Origin: Chrysemys picta bellii
Taxonomy: Eukaryota > Chordata > Testudines > Emydidae
Length of the DNA: 64,000 bases
Direction: 5' to 3'
Assembly (NCBI RefSeq): GCF_011386835.1
Contig: NC_088800.1
Coordinates: 1,612,001 to 1,676,000 of the forward strand
A model generated the notes under the pieces. The model made no database searches and was not told the DNA's origin. It saw only the letters and a program-made list of their open reading frames with translations. A program made the translations under genes and the position numbers. Of the stretch, positions 51,519 to 64,000 are shown in pieces. Each line of letters opens with the position of its first letter. The stretch's first letter is position 1.

Positions 51519-53468
51519 GCTGGAATATATTTAGCCCTTCCAGTTGGCCTGCCTAATTCCGGAGGAGCTCGGATTGGATCTTGACAATCCATCTTGGATG
51601 TTTAAAGACATACAGAGGCCTGCGCTCTAGGATTCCTCAAATGCCAGGGGGAAAAACACCAGCTGGCCCGGGGGACCAGTAGAGGGATTTAGCACCTTTC
51701 ACCTTCAGGCCACTGATTCTAATCAAGTCCAAGTCAGTGACAACTGAGCTTTGTCTCCACCTGACAACCGCTGAGGGCATACGGAAATAAGTCTTGTGGT
51801 CTTGTAATTTCTAGAAGACAAGCGGCTACCTCACTCAGCAACTGTATGTGCTTTGAGGATACAAAGGGAAAAACGCTTGTGCTGCTGCTATGCCTGTTTT
51901 TATTCTACCCGTAAATGAAGGCATTCATTCGCCAGGGCTGTCAGTCTAATGCCTTTACATTCATTTACAAATTAAAAAAGCAGAAGTACCCCTCATCAAT
52001 CTATTACACCAGTGGCTAGTAAACAACTTTTCTAATCCCAGCATCACCACATGTGCCCTCTGCTCCATCAGCAGTCTGTTGACCATCACCTGTGGCAATT
52101 TCAGATTCTTTTACAACATACATATGTAGGACAAGAAAATTAGTCAGTAAGGGCCACTTCTAAAGAATAAAAACAGGTACTCAGGTTTCATATGCAAGAA
52201 TTAAAAGCTGATGGGTGCAAATTGGTAATTGCATAGCAAAATATGCATCTCTATACACAGAATGGGTGTCTTCACATGCACCCATTTGCATGTACAGTGA
52301 TCTATTTGAAGACACCTGATCACATTTTGCATTCACAATTTAACATGTTGTTTTGCAGATTTGACCCTCAACATTTTTGTTTCCTTAGGTGCAGAAAATA
52401 AATACATACCTCCACAGGATACTCTGAGCACTGCCAGGTAGATTGGAATAGATTCATGCCCGAGTTCTCTTAAATTAGGTTTAGTTTCTCAAACTATCCC
52501 AGATTTACTCTTTCAAATGTTGTTTCTCCAATTTATAATCCTGTGTTCAGGATCTGATTGCAATCACCGGCAGGAAATCATGAAATCAGGATGTTGACTA
52601 AAGTTTATAGATGCCTCACTTTAACAAATAAAATAAAACAAAACTATTTCAGCCCCAGAGGGGATGGTATGACATGGGCCCAGAGTATGCAGAAGCATGA
52701 AAATTAAACATGAAATTGTCCCAGTTCTCTTTGGCCAGCAGATCCGCAATTCAAATGGATACATCCCCAACCCATACTTCCCATTAAATAGGTTTGGATC
52801 CGTGTGATCAGTCTGGCTGTTTACTTGTGTTCTGTAAATGATTAAATCACAGCAGTGACTAATGGTAGTTTCTAATCAGCTGAGAACCCAGCTGTTGCAA
52901 TGTACCACTGACCATGGAAACGCTGGCTGTAGCCTGGATCCAGCCATCTCTGGGTCACCATCTCCGTTCCCCAGAGTGCAGGACAGGCACTTTTACCCAA
53001 GTTTAATTCAGTACTCGCTCCCTTGATCCAAGAGACCCCTGGCTTTGCGAAGAGTCCATGCCGGGGTTCAGAGGGGCTTGTTTTGAAGCCTTTGCCGGTT
53101 AAGACTGTTCTCCACACCCGGCCCTTTCCATACCACGTCTGTCACAGTGCACCAGCGCAGGGACTGTTCACACTCAGTCATGCACTGGAACCATAGACCA
53201 ATATCCAATTGAGCTTAAAATTAACCACAATAAAAGTGAAACTAAACAGAGGTAAACAATAGATGCTGCAAAAGTTTCTGATGCACATTAGCAGTGCCCT
53301 GCCATCCTCCAGCTGAGATGGAAGTGCTGTTCTGGTTAGTCCCCTTTGTTGTGTCTAAATGTGTTGCATGCTTCTGTGCTTAAGATCCTAGTAGAAAACG
53401 ATGGAAAACATCTACTGGACTGTTGAGACCACCCCACAGCAAGGGCAGGGCCTAGTCTCCCACTAGCC

Positions 53469-53800
53469 CAGTGTTTCCCAAACTTGGGACGCTGCTTGTG
53501 TAGGGAAAGCCCCTGGCGGGCCGGGCCGGTTTGTTTCCTGCCGCGTCCGCAGGTTCGGCCGATTGTGTCTCCCACTGGCCGTGGTTCACTGCTCCAGGCC
53601 AATGGGGGCTGCGGGAAGCAGCGGCCAGCATGTTCCTTGGCCCGTGCCGCTTCCTGCAGCCCCCATTGGCCTGGAGCGGTGAACCGCGGCCAGTGGGAGA
53701 CGCAATCGGCCGAACCTGCGGACGCGGCAGGTAAACAAACCGGCCTGGCCCGCCAGGGGCTTTCCCTACACAAGCAGCATCCCAAGTTTGGGAAACACTG
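53469..53800. mobile_element. 332-bp foldback hAT-type MITE
   Basis: Two arms of about 155 bp are nearly perfect reverse complements, with a short loop around 53625-53645. Ends are CAGTGTTTCCCAAACTTGGG. The flanks cactagcc (53461-53468) and cactagct (53801-53808) match at seven of eight positions. GC-rich and rich in CpG; the frames inside it are mirror images, not genes. Confidence 0.85.
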
Positions 53801-56800
53801 CACTAGCTGATATTACATTGATTTTACACTTCATCTTAGCCAAACGTTTCACGATGTAGGGAAAAAAACGAAGTCTCAGGTGCTAGAATGCAGACACCAA
53901 TTTCCCCTTCGTTTTCCAAGGAGGGAACAACAAGGCATTGGAAACCGCTTTGAAGATTTCTGAGCTTAGCTGCAATGCAAAATATATTGTGGTGTTTACC
54001 TGAAACATGTCCCACCAACTTCTCTATATTCTCTTTCCTGTCAATTTCCCCTCCTCTCACTGCAAATCCTGATTCCTTCGGAAGCCTTATTTTCCAAACT
54101 TGTTAGGACACAGATGTGTGTTTGCAATTTGTTCTGTCTGAAAGAGTAATTACACTTTGGACAGAGTCGTAAACATCTCTAAGCAATAGCTGCTTTTGGC
54201 AGAATTATTTGTTAATGATGCTGTACTGTTCCAATGTGCTCAATTAACATTTGTGCTTCCCTCCTTTCCGGAGAGCCGAGAGGATATTTAGCATGCTAAC
54301 CACGGCCTATATGCAAAGACCTCTTAAAAAATTAACGTCATTTTTTAATAAACTCCACATTGTACTGTACCTGCTCTCCCTTCTCCCCCCACCTGAGATC
54401 TGCAGCACAGAAAGAGAGGAACATCCATTTATCTGAAGATGACAAGACGCATTCATCAAGGTCTTTGGACTAAATTTATTGCCTGGGAAGAGTCCAATTT
54501 ACTGAACCCAGCTCTCAATTCCCCATCTCATTCTGCCTCAGCCCTGCATTACAGCAGCCCTTGAAAAAGACAAGATTATAAGGCAGGAATCGAGCATCTG
54601 AACCGTCTCAAAGCGCAGCACTGACACCTGCATTTGTCTAGCGATCAGGTGGCGGGACAGGCTTTTTGCCAGGAACCATTCCTTGACTTATCATCAAGCT
54701 GCAGCATCTGGGAACAGGTGCGCCCTACTTGCGCAGGCAGGAATGAAGAGTGGAAGGGACTCACAGCTGGCTTGCAGGCAAGTTAACACTGTGCCAGAGG
54801 CGAGGGGAAAAGGGAATCATGGGGAATGAATGTCAGAATTAGCCAGCTTTGGAACTGTTGTATCGGTCTGATCGCCTCATGCTAGAAGTTACATTATTAA
54901 AACTGCACGTCTGCAAATACTTCACACACCAGAACCAAAGACATCTCCTGAAACAAACCTGCCTGTTTTTCTGTTTGTTCCAGCTGGACAACGGGCACAA
55001 ACGAGGGGAGGGCTCCTACAATCACGCAGTCTGGAATGGACGCGGTCTCCTGCTCACTCCCTGCCTAGCCAGTGCTCCTCTACAACCTGTTCCCACTGGA
55101 ATCAAGGAGAGTTGTGCCATTCACTTCATGAAAGCAGGACTGAGCCCTTACTGCCTTGAGTGTTAGAGTTAAGGGACACTGCCAGCTACTCACACAGCAT
55201 TTCCCCCCTCGGCTTCTGCTGTCGCTTCTTAGCAGCCTGGAAAGAAACCAGCTCTCGCTCAATGCGTACAGCAGACAAAGAATAAACGTCTAACGGGGAC
55301 GTGCGGTGGAAATAAGGAAGTAGCAGGCTGTTCATCTGGCTCCGTATTTTAAGCAGAAGAGGCGGAGCGAGAGCAGTGCCTGCATTGGCCATCAATTTAA
55401 CAGACAAGGCGGTAGGCAGGCTAACTAACAGAACCGGTTATGAAAAGGTTAGACAAAGAGTCCTGGCCACAAATAACAAGGGAGGGCCTGTTTAAACAGG
55501 TCACTACATCTGGGAGTGAATCCTGAGTATTGGAAAGCAGGAAACACCCCACCATCTTGGAAAGGGCAAAGAAACAAAGCCCGAAACCTTTGGTCCTGTG
55601 ATTAACAGCTCTTCTGATGAGAACTTTGGAAAACGACTAGCAATGGCCTAAGAGATCTCTCCCAGCTCTGTCTTCTATGACGGACCGGGGACAATGGGAA
55701 CCAAACGTAGCATTTCCAAGGCCTACACCTTGTGGTAGCTCACGGCAATACACTCCACTACCACAGCAAATTCTAGCGTGGAAAGCTCAGCTCTCTGGGT
55801 TTGGCGCATCGCAGCTACTGTGACCTGTTGTGTGTGAACACAGCCGTGCTGAATGTTCCTATACACATCCCAAGAGAACAGCAAGCCAAGATGTGAAAGC
55901 GTTTGGGGGTGGTGTCAACACATGGGCAGCGTGGCTAACTGCGGCATGTTTTTCTTTTCCATTTGCTAGCAAAATTTGGGAACAAATATGCATGCTGAGC
56001 CCCAAACCAGCCCACTTCTTTATGCCTACACGGATATTTGTGACAAATTCTGCATTCCCGCACGCAACCTGCTGGCATTAGCTTCCCCTCCCCTGTTCTA
56101 AAGTCACACCCAGCGCTTCCTCATCTCCCCGCAGTCCTAATCACACCCCGCCTTTCAGATTCAAGCAAACTTCATCTCTCACCGCTCTGCCAAATCCACC
56201 TCAACACTTTTAAACAGTGGTGATAAATTCTGGAGCAGCATTTAGTGCAATCGACCCCCCACCAAAGACCCGTGATCGGAACGGAATGTCAAAAGCCAAT
56301 CTGAGCAGTATTGCAAATGAGACATTGCACCGCCGAGCTAGATTTGTCTTCCAGGCTCAAGAGAATTTGAATATTTATAGCCCACCTAGAATCAGGCACA
56401 TTTTGTACAAAGAGTCAATGAAGTTCAGATAACGCGTGACTGTTCAAAGATGACAGTGAATTACCCCAATAGAATGTCTGGCAGCCAGCAAGGCGGGATG
56501 GGCAGCTAAAGACTAAGTGTTGACATTTTTTAAAAAACAATCAGGCTTGAGCCAGCTTAGTTACATAAATACAATACTTTTTTTAAAGGGGAGCTTATGT
56601 CTGATTGGCTGAGACATACAATAGGATTCTGCTCCTCCCCCACAAGTGAATCTAACTGCAGTATGTCAGGACCAGTGAGCAATTCAAACTCTAGCGCACC
56701 AACATCTAACAGGTAAAATGATTCAATCCGCATCAGTCATTTGATCTGATAGAAACGGAGTCACTGTAATGGAATGCTGTCAGAGGATCAAGAGTCCTGC

Positions 56801-58606
56801 CTTGAAAATAAGCGACTCGGCTTTACTCCGACACACATGTAGCAGCGGGAGGGCATCACGCTCTGACAACCGTCTAGTTCATTGACAATCTCTCTGAAAT
56901 ATGCCTAGCCAATGCTCAGAGTCCTGGGGAGAATGTAGCGCCCCGTGCTAACACAGAGTGAGATGTTTAATATACCGGCATAGGGAGATGGACATTGGTT
57001 CTCCTGCCCTGCAGGAATGCTCATCATTCCCATCCTGCGGCCAGACCTTGTGGGAAATGCTGCTATTGTCCCACGACTTCATCAGTGTCCACAGGACAGG
57101 AATTCCCCCATCTGCTGTTACAAGGCCACAGGCTTCCGACAAACCCTTCAATCCACCACGAGGCGCGTGAACCTGTAAGTGTCAAACACGACGCTCCACA
57201 GCCAGGCGTACCGAGGAGACACAGGAGTAGCGGCCTAGCAGGAGTGCATCAGCTGTGCTGGGTCTGGAGCAAGTGGCTGCAGTTAACCCAAGAGAGGGCT
57301 GGGTTCCCCAGATCTGATCCCGCTTAAACCTCGGGTTTCCTTCAGGTTTGGCCGAGTGAAGCTGAAATGCCGAACAAATCACCAGATAAAACTGCCTAAA
57401 TAATTACTCCTCAGCAGCATTTTTATTCCTGGGACAAGACCACTCTGTCAGGGACGAGTCAGCCAAGCCCAGGAGAGGCCAGCTCCACCGAGACAGGAAA
57501 AGCAACCCTTCAATCAACCCCCTGGGGGAGCTCCGGGAACCTGCCTCCGCACATCACTGGCTAAACCTTGTGAGGTGTGGCGGGGCAGACGGGGCAGGGA
57601 AGGGGGTCTTAGCAGCCTTGAGACAACTCACACCTCATGCTGTGAAACTAGAGATTTTTACATCCCCTGCCCTTGCTGTCACCTTGAGCTCTCCCTCCGT
57701 CCCTCCATTGGCACGACTCACATGGGATTTCTTCTCCCTCCCCAAACATGTCAACCCCCTGTCCTCCACTGACCACTGAGTGTACTCCCATGACCACCTG
57801 GCCTGCTCCCCCACCTTGAACCTCCAGGGAAATAAGGTGGACCACTGCACCCCACAAAGGACCATAAAGCACCCTCTATTTAGGATCTGCAGGGAGGAGG
57901 AGGAGGAGGAGGTCCCAATCTTAATCAGGCACCCAAATACAGCTGTGTCAAACATTTCCATCACATCAGGTCACCCCCGTGCCGCAATGCAGCACAAGAA
58001 GAAAGATCCCACCAGTTCCTTCCACCACTGCAGCTTGGAACCATGCTCCTCGCGTTCTCACATTTACCCTCGTGGCCACGGCCATGCGCCTTCCCTCCTC
58101 AGAGCAGAATAGGACGTGAAGACTGACCTAAGCCAGGGTTTTCCCCACCCCTAGCAGATCAGCAGCTCGTTAACTGTGCTCCACCATCCAGCCAGTGAAG
58201 AGACCTTTAAAGGGACTGATGAACCTCCAAGTTAAACGCACCTGACTGGATTCTGGCAAAGATAACCCCAGATGTTCGTAAACAATCAAGGCATTTTTGG
58301 AGACTGCATTCCTGTTAGGGGGTAGAGCCCGGACATTTCATTACCTATCTCCTGGGTGCCCCCCTGATGGCACAACTGGTCTCAAGGTAACAAACAATCC
58401 CTTCCCCCCACTTATGAGGGAAGGATATTTAACCAGTGATGTGCCAGAGCACATTCCTGGCCAGAGGTGACTCATCTCCAGGACTCACAAGTATACCTCT
58501 GAAGAGCATCCATTTTGCTTTTGGAATGGAGCAAATGTCAGGGACTTTGAGAATAAAAGGAAACCCCACGTACCTAGGGATGGAAAAATACCCCCACGCA
58601 ACACCG

Positions 58607-58622
58607 CAGACACACACACGTG

Positions 58623-58665
<43 letters not shown>
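58607..58665. repeat. (CA/CG)n microsatellite
   Basis: Alternating purine-pyrimidine tract: short CA run, then ACGTGCACGCGCGCG, then about 16 CA units. The CG-containing part has Z-DNA potential. Confidence 0.95.
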
Positions 58666-58668
<3 letters not shown>

Positions 58669-59773
58669 CTGCACTCACTACTGCATAATTTTGCACAGTT
58701 TGCACACCATGGGACTGTACTCAATTGGCACAGATCCACTGATTTCAATGAGGCTACACCAATTTACACCCGCTGAGGATTTGGCCCCACAAAGCGTAAC
58801 CATTGCCAGCGAAGCGTGCTGGGTGTGAGTGTCCCTTCCAAGCAGTGCCGCACCCCTCCTGGGCTATGGGAATGATGGGGAAGCATTTTGGTTTCAAGAA
58901 GAAAACCAACGAATCAACAGGCCTGTTCCCCACCCGCCTGGCGTACAGGCACACAGAACTGTTGTGCACAAGGGTTATTGCGGGCTAAGCCGGGGGAGGG
59001 AGTTTTGCAGGAACTCCTCCTGGCTAAAATATTGGCAGGGTGTTACTGTACTTAACCACCCGTCCTGACGAGGCTGTTTTCTCTCAGCTGACCACTCGTA
59101 TGGGTGGTGATAACAGACCCCGTGCCACGCTGCCGCTATCTTGACACAATAATCTGACTGGGGGATGACCCGTGGCAGCCCTTGGATGAAGCATCTCCAG
59201 CTGAATCCAACCCTCCCCCACAAAAACAGCTGCCGGTCTCATAACTCCCATCTGACTGAAAGGGGCAGAAGAAGGAAATGCCAACATCAAAGCAACCACG
59301 GCTAATGGCTTTGCCACTGAGCAGTTGACACCTAAACACAGAGGCCGAGGTTTCAAAATGACCAGTGATTTTGGGGTGCCTGACTTCAGACACCTTAAAG
59401 GAGCCTGATTTTCAGAGACTGGGTGCTCAGCTCTTTCAGAAAATGAAATCCCGTGGAGGTGTCGAGTGCAGCACACAAAATCACTAGTCACGTGTGGACA
59501 TCTCCACTATCCCCTTCCTAACAACTAACATACAGCACTTGCAGTCTCTCCTGCCCAGGGCAAGGAGACAATCGAGTCAATGGAGCCACGCAGATCTCCA
59601 CCAGCTGAGGATCTAGCCCCAAGTCTCCATTATACCCCACTTCTCCAAACAAGTTCTGTCGGGAATGTCGGTCTCACTCCTAGGTCAGCTTTCAGATCCC
59701 CCACAATGATGTGGACTGAGGGACAAAGTTTCAACTTAGCCTAAGTGCCTTAGGAGCCTAGGTCCCACTGACT

Positions 59774-59856
59774 CTCTCAAAGCGCTTTACAAAAGAGACC
59801 AGTCGGTATCACTATCTCTGTTTTACAGTTGGGGAAACTGAGGCAGCAAGTGGCAT
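59774..59856 (-). repeat. MIR-like SINE relic
   Basis: CAAAGCGCTTTACAAAAGAG followed by TTGGGGAAACTGAGGCAGCA, an antisense MIR 3' half. Confidence 0.5.
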
Positions 59857-61190
59857 AACTGCTATAAGTACTTAACAGAGCATTCCCTAAGTACTGATAC
59901 ACTTTTGTGCTTGTACATTTAGGGCCACCCTTCCTCTTGCAAAAATAAATGCAGGGAAGAGAACGAAAGCCCAAATTTCTTCATAGGGAGAAACAGTGTG
60001 AAACATTTGACCTGCAGTTGGCTACACATTTCATCCCAAGACATTCCCCTTATTTAAACAGCGATGCATCCTGAGAGCTGCTGGTCACCAACAGCTACCA
60101 GCGACTTCGAGGGGAATGAGACGTGCTTAGACCCTTTCAAGTGCATGGTGTATGTCCACCCGTAACTACGTATGTAAGCACATGTGCAGCCATAACTTGG
60201 GCTCTGGAGCTGTTCAAAACAGTGGCATGTGGATTTTTGACAATGGGAAAAGTGCGTTTTTCAACCTCTCCTAATACTCCACAACAGATGAACTGTTGCT
60301 GTTCCTAAGTACAGAGCAACAGAGTCACCTTTCAGCAGAGACCACGCGTGGCGAAGTTCAGCCTGAAAGGTGAAAGTTACAAGGAACTGAAATACCCAGG
60401 GGTGAGACTAGAACCTGTTCTGCAATCATGGCTATCGTAGTCACTATGGGCATGTCTCCACTGCACACAATGGCCAGGTTCTGAGTCTGGTTTGAGCCTA
60501 AGCCCCATTTCCATCCACACACAAGACAACCTGACTCGGGTCAGCAAGCACTCAGGATCCGGGTCCTAGAACCCTGTTGGTGGGACAGGCCAGAGCCCAA
60601 GTCCTGCTGTGAAGCCCATTTATTTTTCATCACAGATGCACCTCAAGCCACAGACCAAGTCTGCAGACCTCCTGAGTGCAGTGTGGACGCATTAGCACGG
60701 CTGTGAGACTTGGGTCCAGCATCGTAAACCCGGGTTTACAATGCAGGGTGGATACTTAAGTGCAGGCCTAGAAACACCGAGCGTGCGAGCCCAGCTCCCA
60801 CAGACCCCGGTTTACAAGGCAGCGTCGACAGACTCTCAGGCTCCTGCTATAATTATGACATACAGTCTAAGTGCTGTGTTCTGGCAACTCAATCTTCTTA
60901 ACAGACTGTCGTGGAAGTTCAAGCTAGCGGGTTTAAATCAACAGCTAATGATAAACATCAGCTGTGGCAGGATGACTTTGCAAGCCAATAAAATGCTTCC
61001 AGTGTATAGTAACAGTACTGTCATGCTTCTTTAGACACGAACCCGGTGGGTGACTCTGACTGGTTCTGTTCAGGGAAATCTGAAACAAAACGTTTCAGAT
61101 TGCGGAGCTGCAAGTGTATCTGACCTTTAACAATACCTTCTGGGGGCACCCAGCGCGAACCCCATTCCGTGGCTGCTAGCTTCAGTCTTA

Positions 61191-62472
<1,282 letters not shown>

Positions 62473-62515
62473 CTCTCATCTGCTTCACAACAGACTTTGT
62501 AAACTCCAACCAATG
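62473..62515 (-). CDS. FRMD5: FRMD5 coding exon 3 (FERM F1 lobe)
   Basis: This 43-bp exon reads HWLEFTKSVVKQMR plus the first base of the next codon. The acceptor on the minus strand is ttcatttcag and the donor is gtaagt. The peptide matches the end of the ubiquitin-like F1 lobe of FRMD3/FRMD5-type FERM proteins, about residue 70 of mammalian FRMD5; FRMD5 has, as I recall, Leu where this reads Met. It starts in phase 0 and ends with one base that joins exon 4 to make an Ala codon. FRMD5 is a membrane-associated adaptor reported at cell-cell junctions, with p120-catenin among its partners. The two preceding coding exons (about 69 residues) were not found before position 64000, so the gene is cut by the right edge. 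Confidence 0.9.
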
Positions 62516-64000
62516 CTGAAATGAAAAAGAAAGGTTTTCTTTTTAAAAAGGACCAGTAACAAATACCCTCGTGTTCATGTTGTAATGCCTCCTCTTTGGG
62601 TAAAAATAAAAGAAACCGAAAAAACCGGGTTGAAACAGAGGCATGTTTCTTTGAATGACCAATAGATTATAGAGAAAAAGAGGGAACCATGCAGCAAGCT
62701 CAGAAGTTTCAAACGAGGGGGCCTGATATTCCACTGCCTCACATCTTCTCGAGTGCTTTACACCGGTCCAAGGCAGGTAGAGTATCAGACCCTAGCGTGT
62801 CAGATGCAAATCCCGATCACCACAACGACCAGCCACTGGGATCCTGACTTTGTTAAAGTACGTGGAATCTTTTAGGAACATTTGCTCAACCAGCTGCACC
62901 GCACGCCAGGCTGAGACAAATGCCCGATCCCTGGGATAACGAGAACTCACTCCTGCGCCCGTGGAAGCTCATGGGAGTTCTACCACTGACGTCAGTGGGG
63001 GGTAAGTCTTCTTCTAATCTGGCCACGTGCTCACAACGTAGCTTGTGCCAGCTCACACGGGGGTGGCAAACTCTAAGCAGCCAGGAAATCAGAAGGGGAG
63101 CCTGATACGTCACAAATGACAGAGCAGGTAGTGCAGCTTCCCTATGATCTCTGAGGAGCGACAGCTGCAGTAGAAAAGGAGTCAGAAGAGGCAACCGCCG
63201 ATACCATGGGCAGGGCTAGCAGACAAACCTCCACCCCACTCCTATGGGGTTTAACACTGACAAGGACAGCACACCTGGAAGAGCGAGCTGCTGGTATGTG
63301 CTAAGACCGCTGGAAATCACTGGGCCCGGCCACGCGGATCAGATAGTAATGATGGGTGCCTCTGAGCAGGCCAGGCATCAGCGCCATGGCATGGCTCATC
63401 CGAGCGGGGCAGCAAGGACTGAGTTTTGCTCTGAAGGCTGTCCCACCTCCAGCGGCTATCCCAGCAAAGCACACAGCCCCTGGCTAGCCCGGTCACTCTG
63501 TCCTCAGACTGCCCAGACTCCCAGACCCGCAGCCCGAGAGACTCAGCTGTACTACGGCCGGGATGCAGTGGGCATTTCGGGCTAGCACTCTGTACCTGCA
63601 GCACTCTGATGGTCTGACTGGAACCACCTCATTTCCCAAAGGAAGGCCCCACCTTTGTTTAAGTAGCCCCCTCTCCACTCCTTCTCAGGGCAGCGCTAGC
63701 TTGGCTGCACTGAGGCCTGCATCTGGGCTGCTGCTCACCCCGGGTTAATTGGGGGCATCCCCTGAACCGGGGGGGCGGAGGGGGAGAGCTGCATTTTAAA
63801 GGAGCTTGGCTCCCTGCAATTTGCAGGCTGAGAATCGGCCTCTGATCAGCACCAAATATGGCAGGGAATAAGATGGCATCAGTGGATGTAAAGTGTCCCC
63901 CCAGTATCAGTGTCCACCCTGTAGCACAGAAACATCTTTCAAGGCATTTCCTTCCCTCTGGCATCCTGGGGAGCAGGGGGCAGAGGAGCTGGAGGGAGAA
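62516..64000 (-). other. FRMD5: FRMD5 intron 2 (partial)
   Basis: The acceptor end of intron 2 and everything to the right edge. I searched it for the exon that should encode the middle of lobe F1 and did not find it. Nothing else was recognised. Confidence 0.65.

Noticed and set aside
47400..53460. Additional FRMD5 exon in the large intron 4
   Set aside because: Exons 4 and 5 join directly with matching phase and family sequence, leaving no missing residues. No splice-flanked conserved peptide was seen.
53336..53810. 155-, 108- and 67-codon frames repeating the same peptide on both strands
   Set aside because: The foldback element is its own reverse complement, so mirrored frames are expected.

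Overview
The window is vertebrate genomic DNA, almost certainly from a turtle (probably Cryptodira). Five copies or pieces of a tRNA-derived SINE typical of turtles are present, with many CR1 LINE remnants, Penelope-like tails and hAT-type miniature elements. No open reading frame is longer than about 250 codons, and none of the long ones looks like a gene. The coding signal consists of short exons with canonical splice sites, all on the minus strand.

The only gene recognised is FRMD5 (FERM domain-containing protein 5), read right to left. Eleven consecutive internal coding exons run from 62515 down to 3184. They join without a frameshift or stop into 928 nt (309 codons plus one base), matching roughly residues 70-379 of the about 570-residue mammalian protein: the end of FERM lobe F1, all of F2 and F3, the FERM-adjacent segment and the start of the tail. 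I call them coding exons 3-13. Exons 1-2 should lie beyond the right edge. The large last exon (rest of tail, C-terminal membrane segment) should lie beyond the left edge.

Layout from left to right: intron 13 (1-3183) with Penelope-like, SINE and CR1 debris and a nested hAT MITE; exons 13, 12 and 11 (3184-6717); a 7.8-kb intron 10 with a GC-rich block and a 741-bp hAT element; exons 10, 9 and 8 (14525-20956); an 18.5-kb, transposon-dense intron 7; exons 7 and 6 (39419-41406); intron 5 with a sense-oriented hammerhead-like Penelope tail and a small hairpin; exon 5 (45997-46094); a 15.1-kb intron 4 that is mostly unique sequence; exons 4 and 3 (61192-62515); and part of intron 2.

The most interesting non-coding structures are target-site-flanked Penelope-like insertions carrying hammerhead-ribozyme-like sequence, one of them in the sense strand of the FRMD5 pre-mRNA; a family of hAT elements with 8-bp target duplications, two with minisatellite cores; a near-perfect 332-bp foldback element; and two compact hairpins of unknown role. 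No complete previously unknown system was found. Assignments rest on recognising sequence by eye and recalling families; no database search was run.
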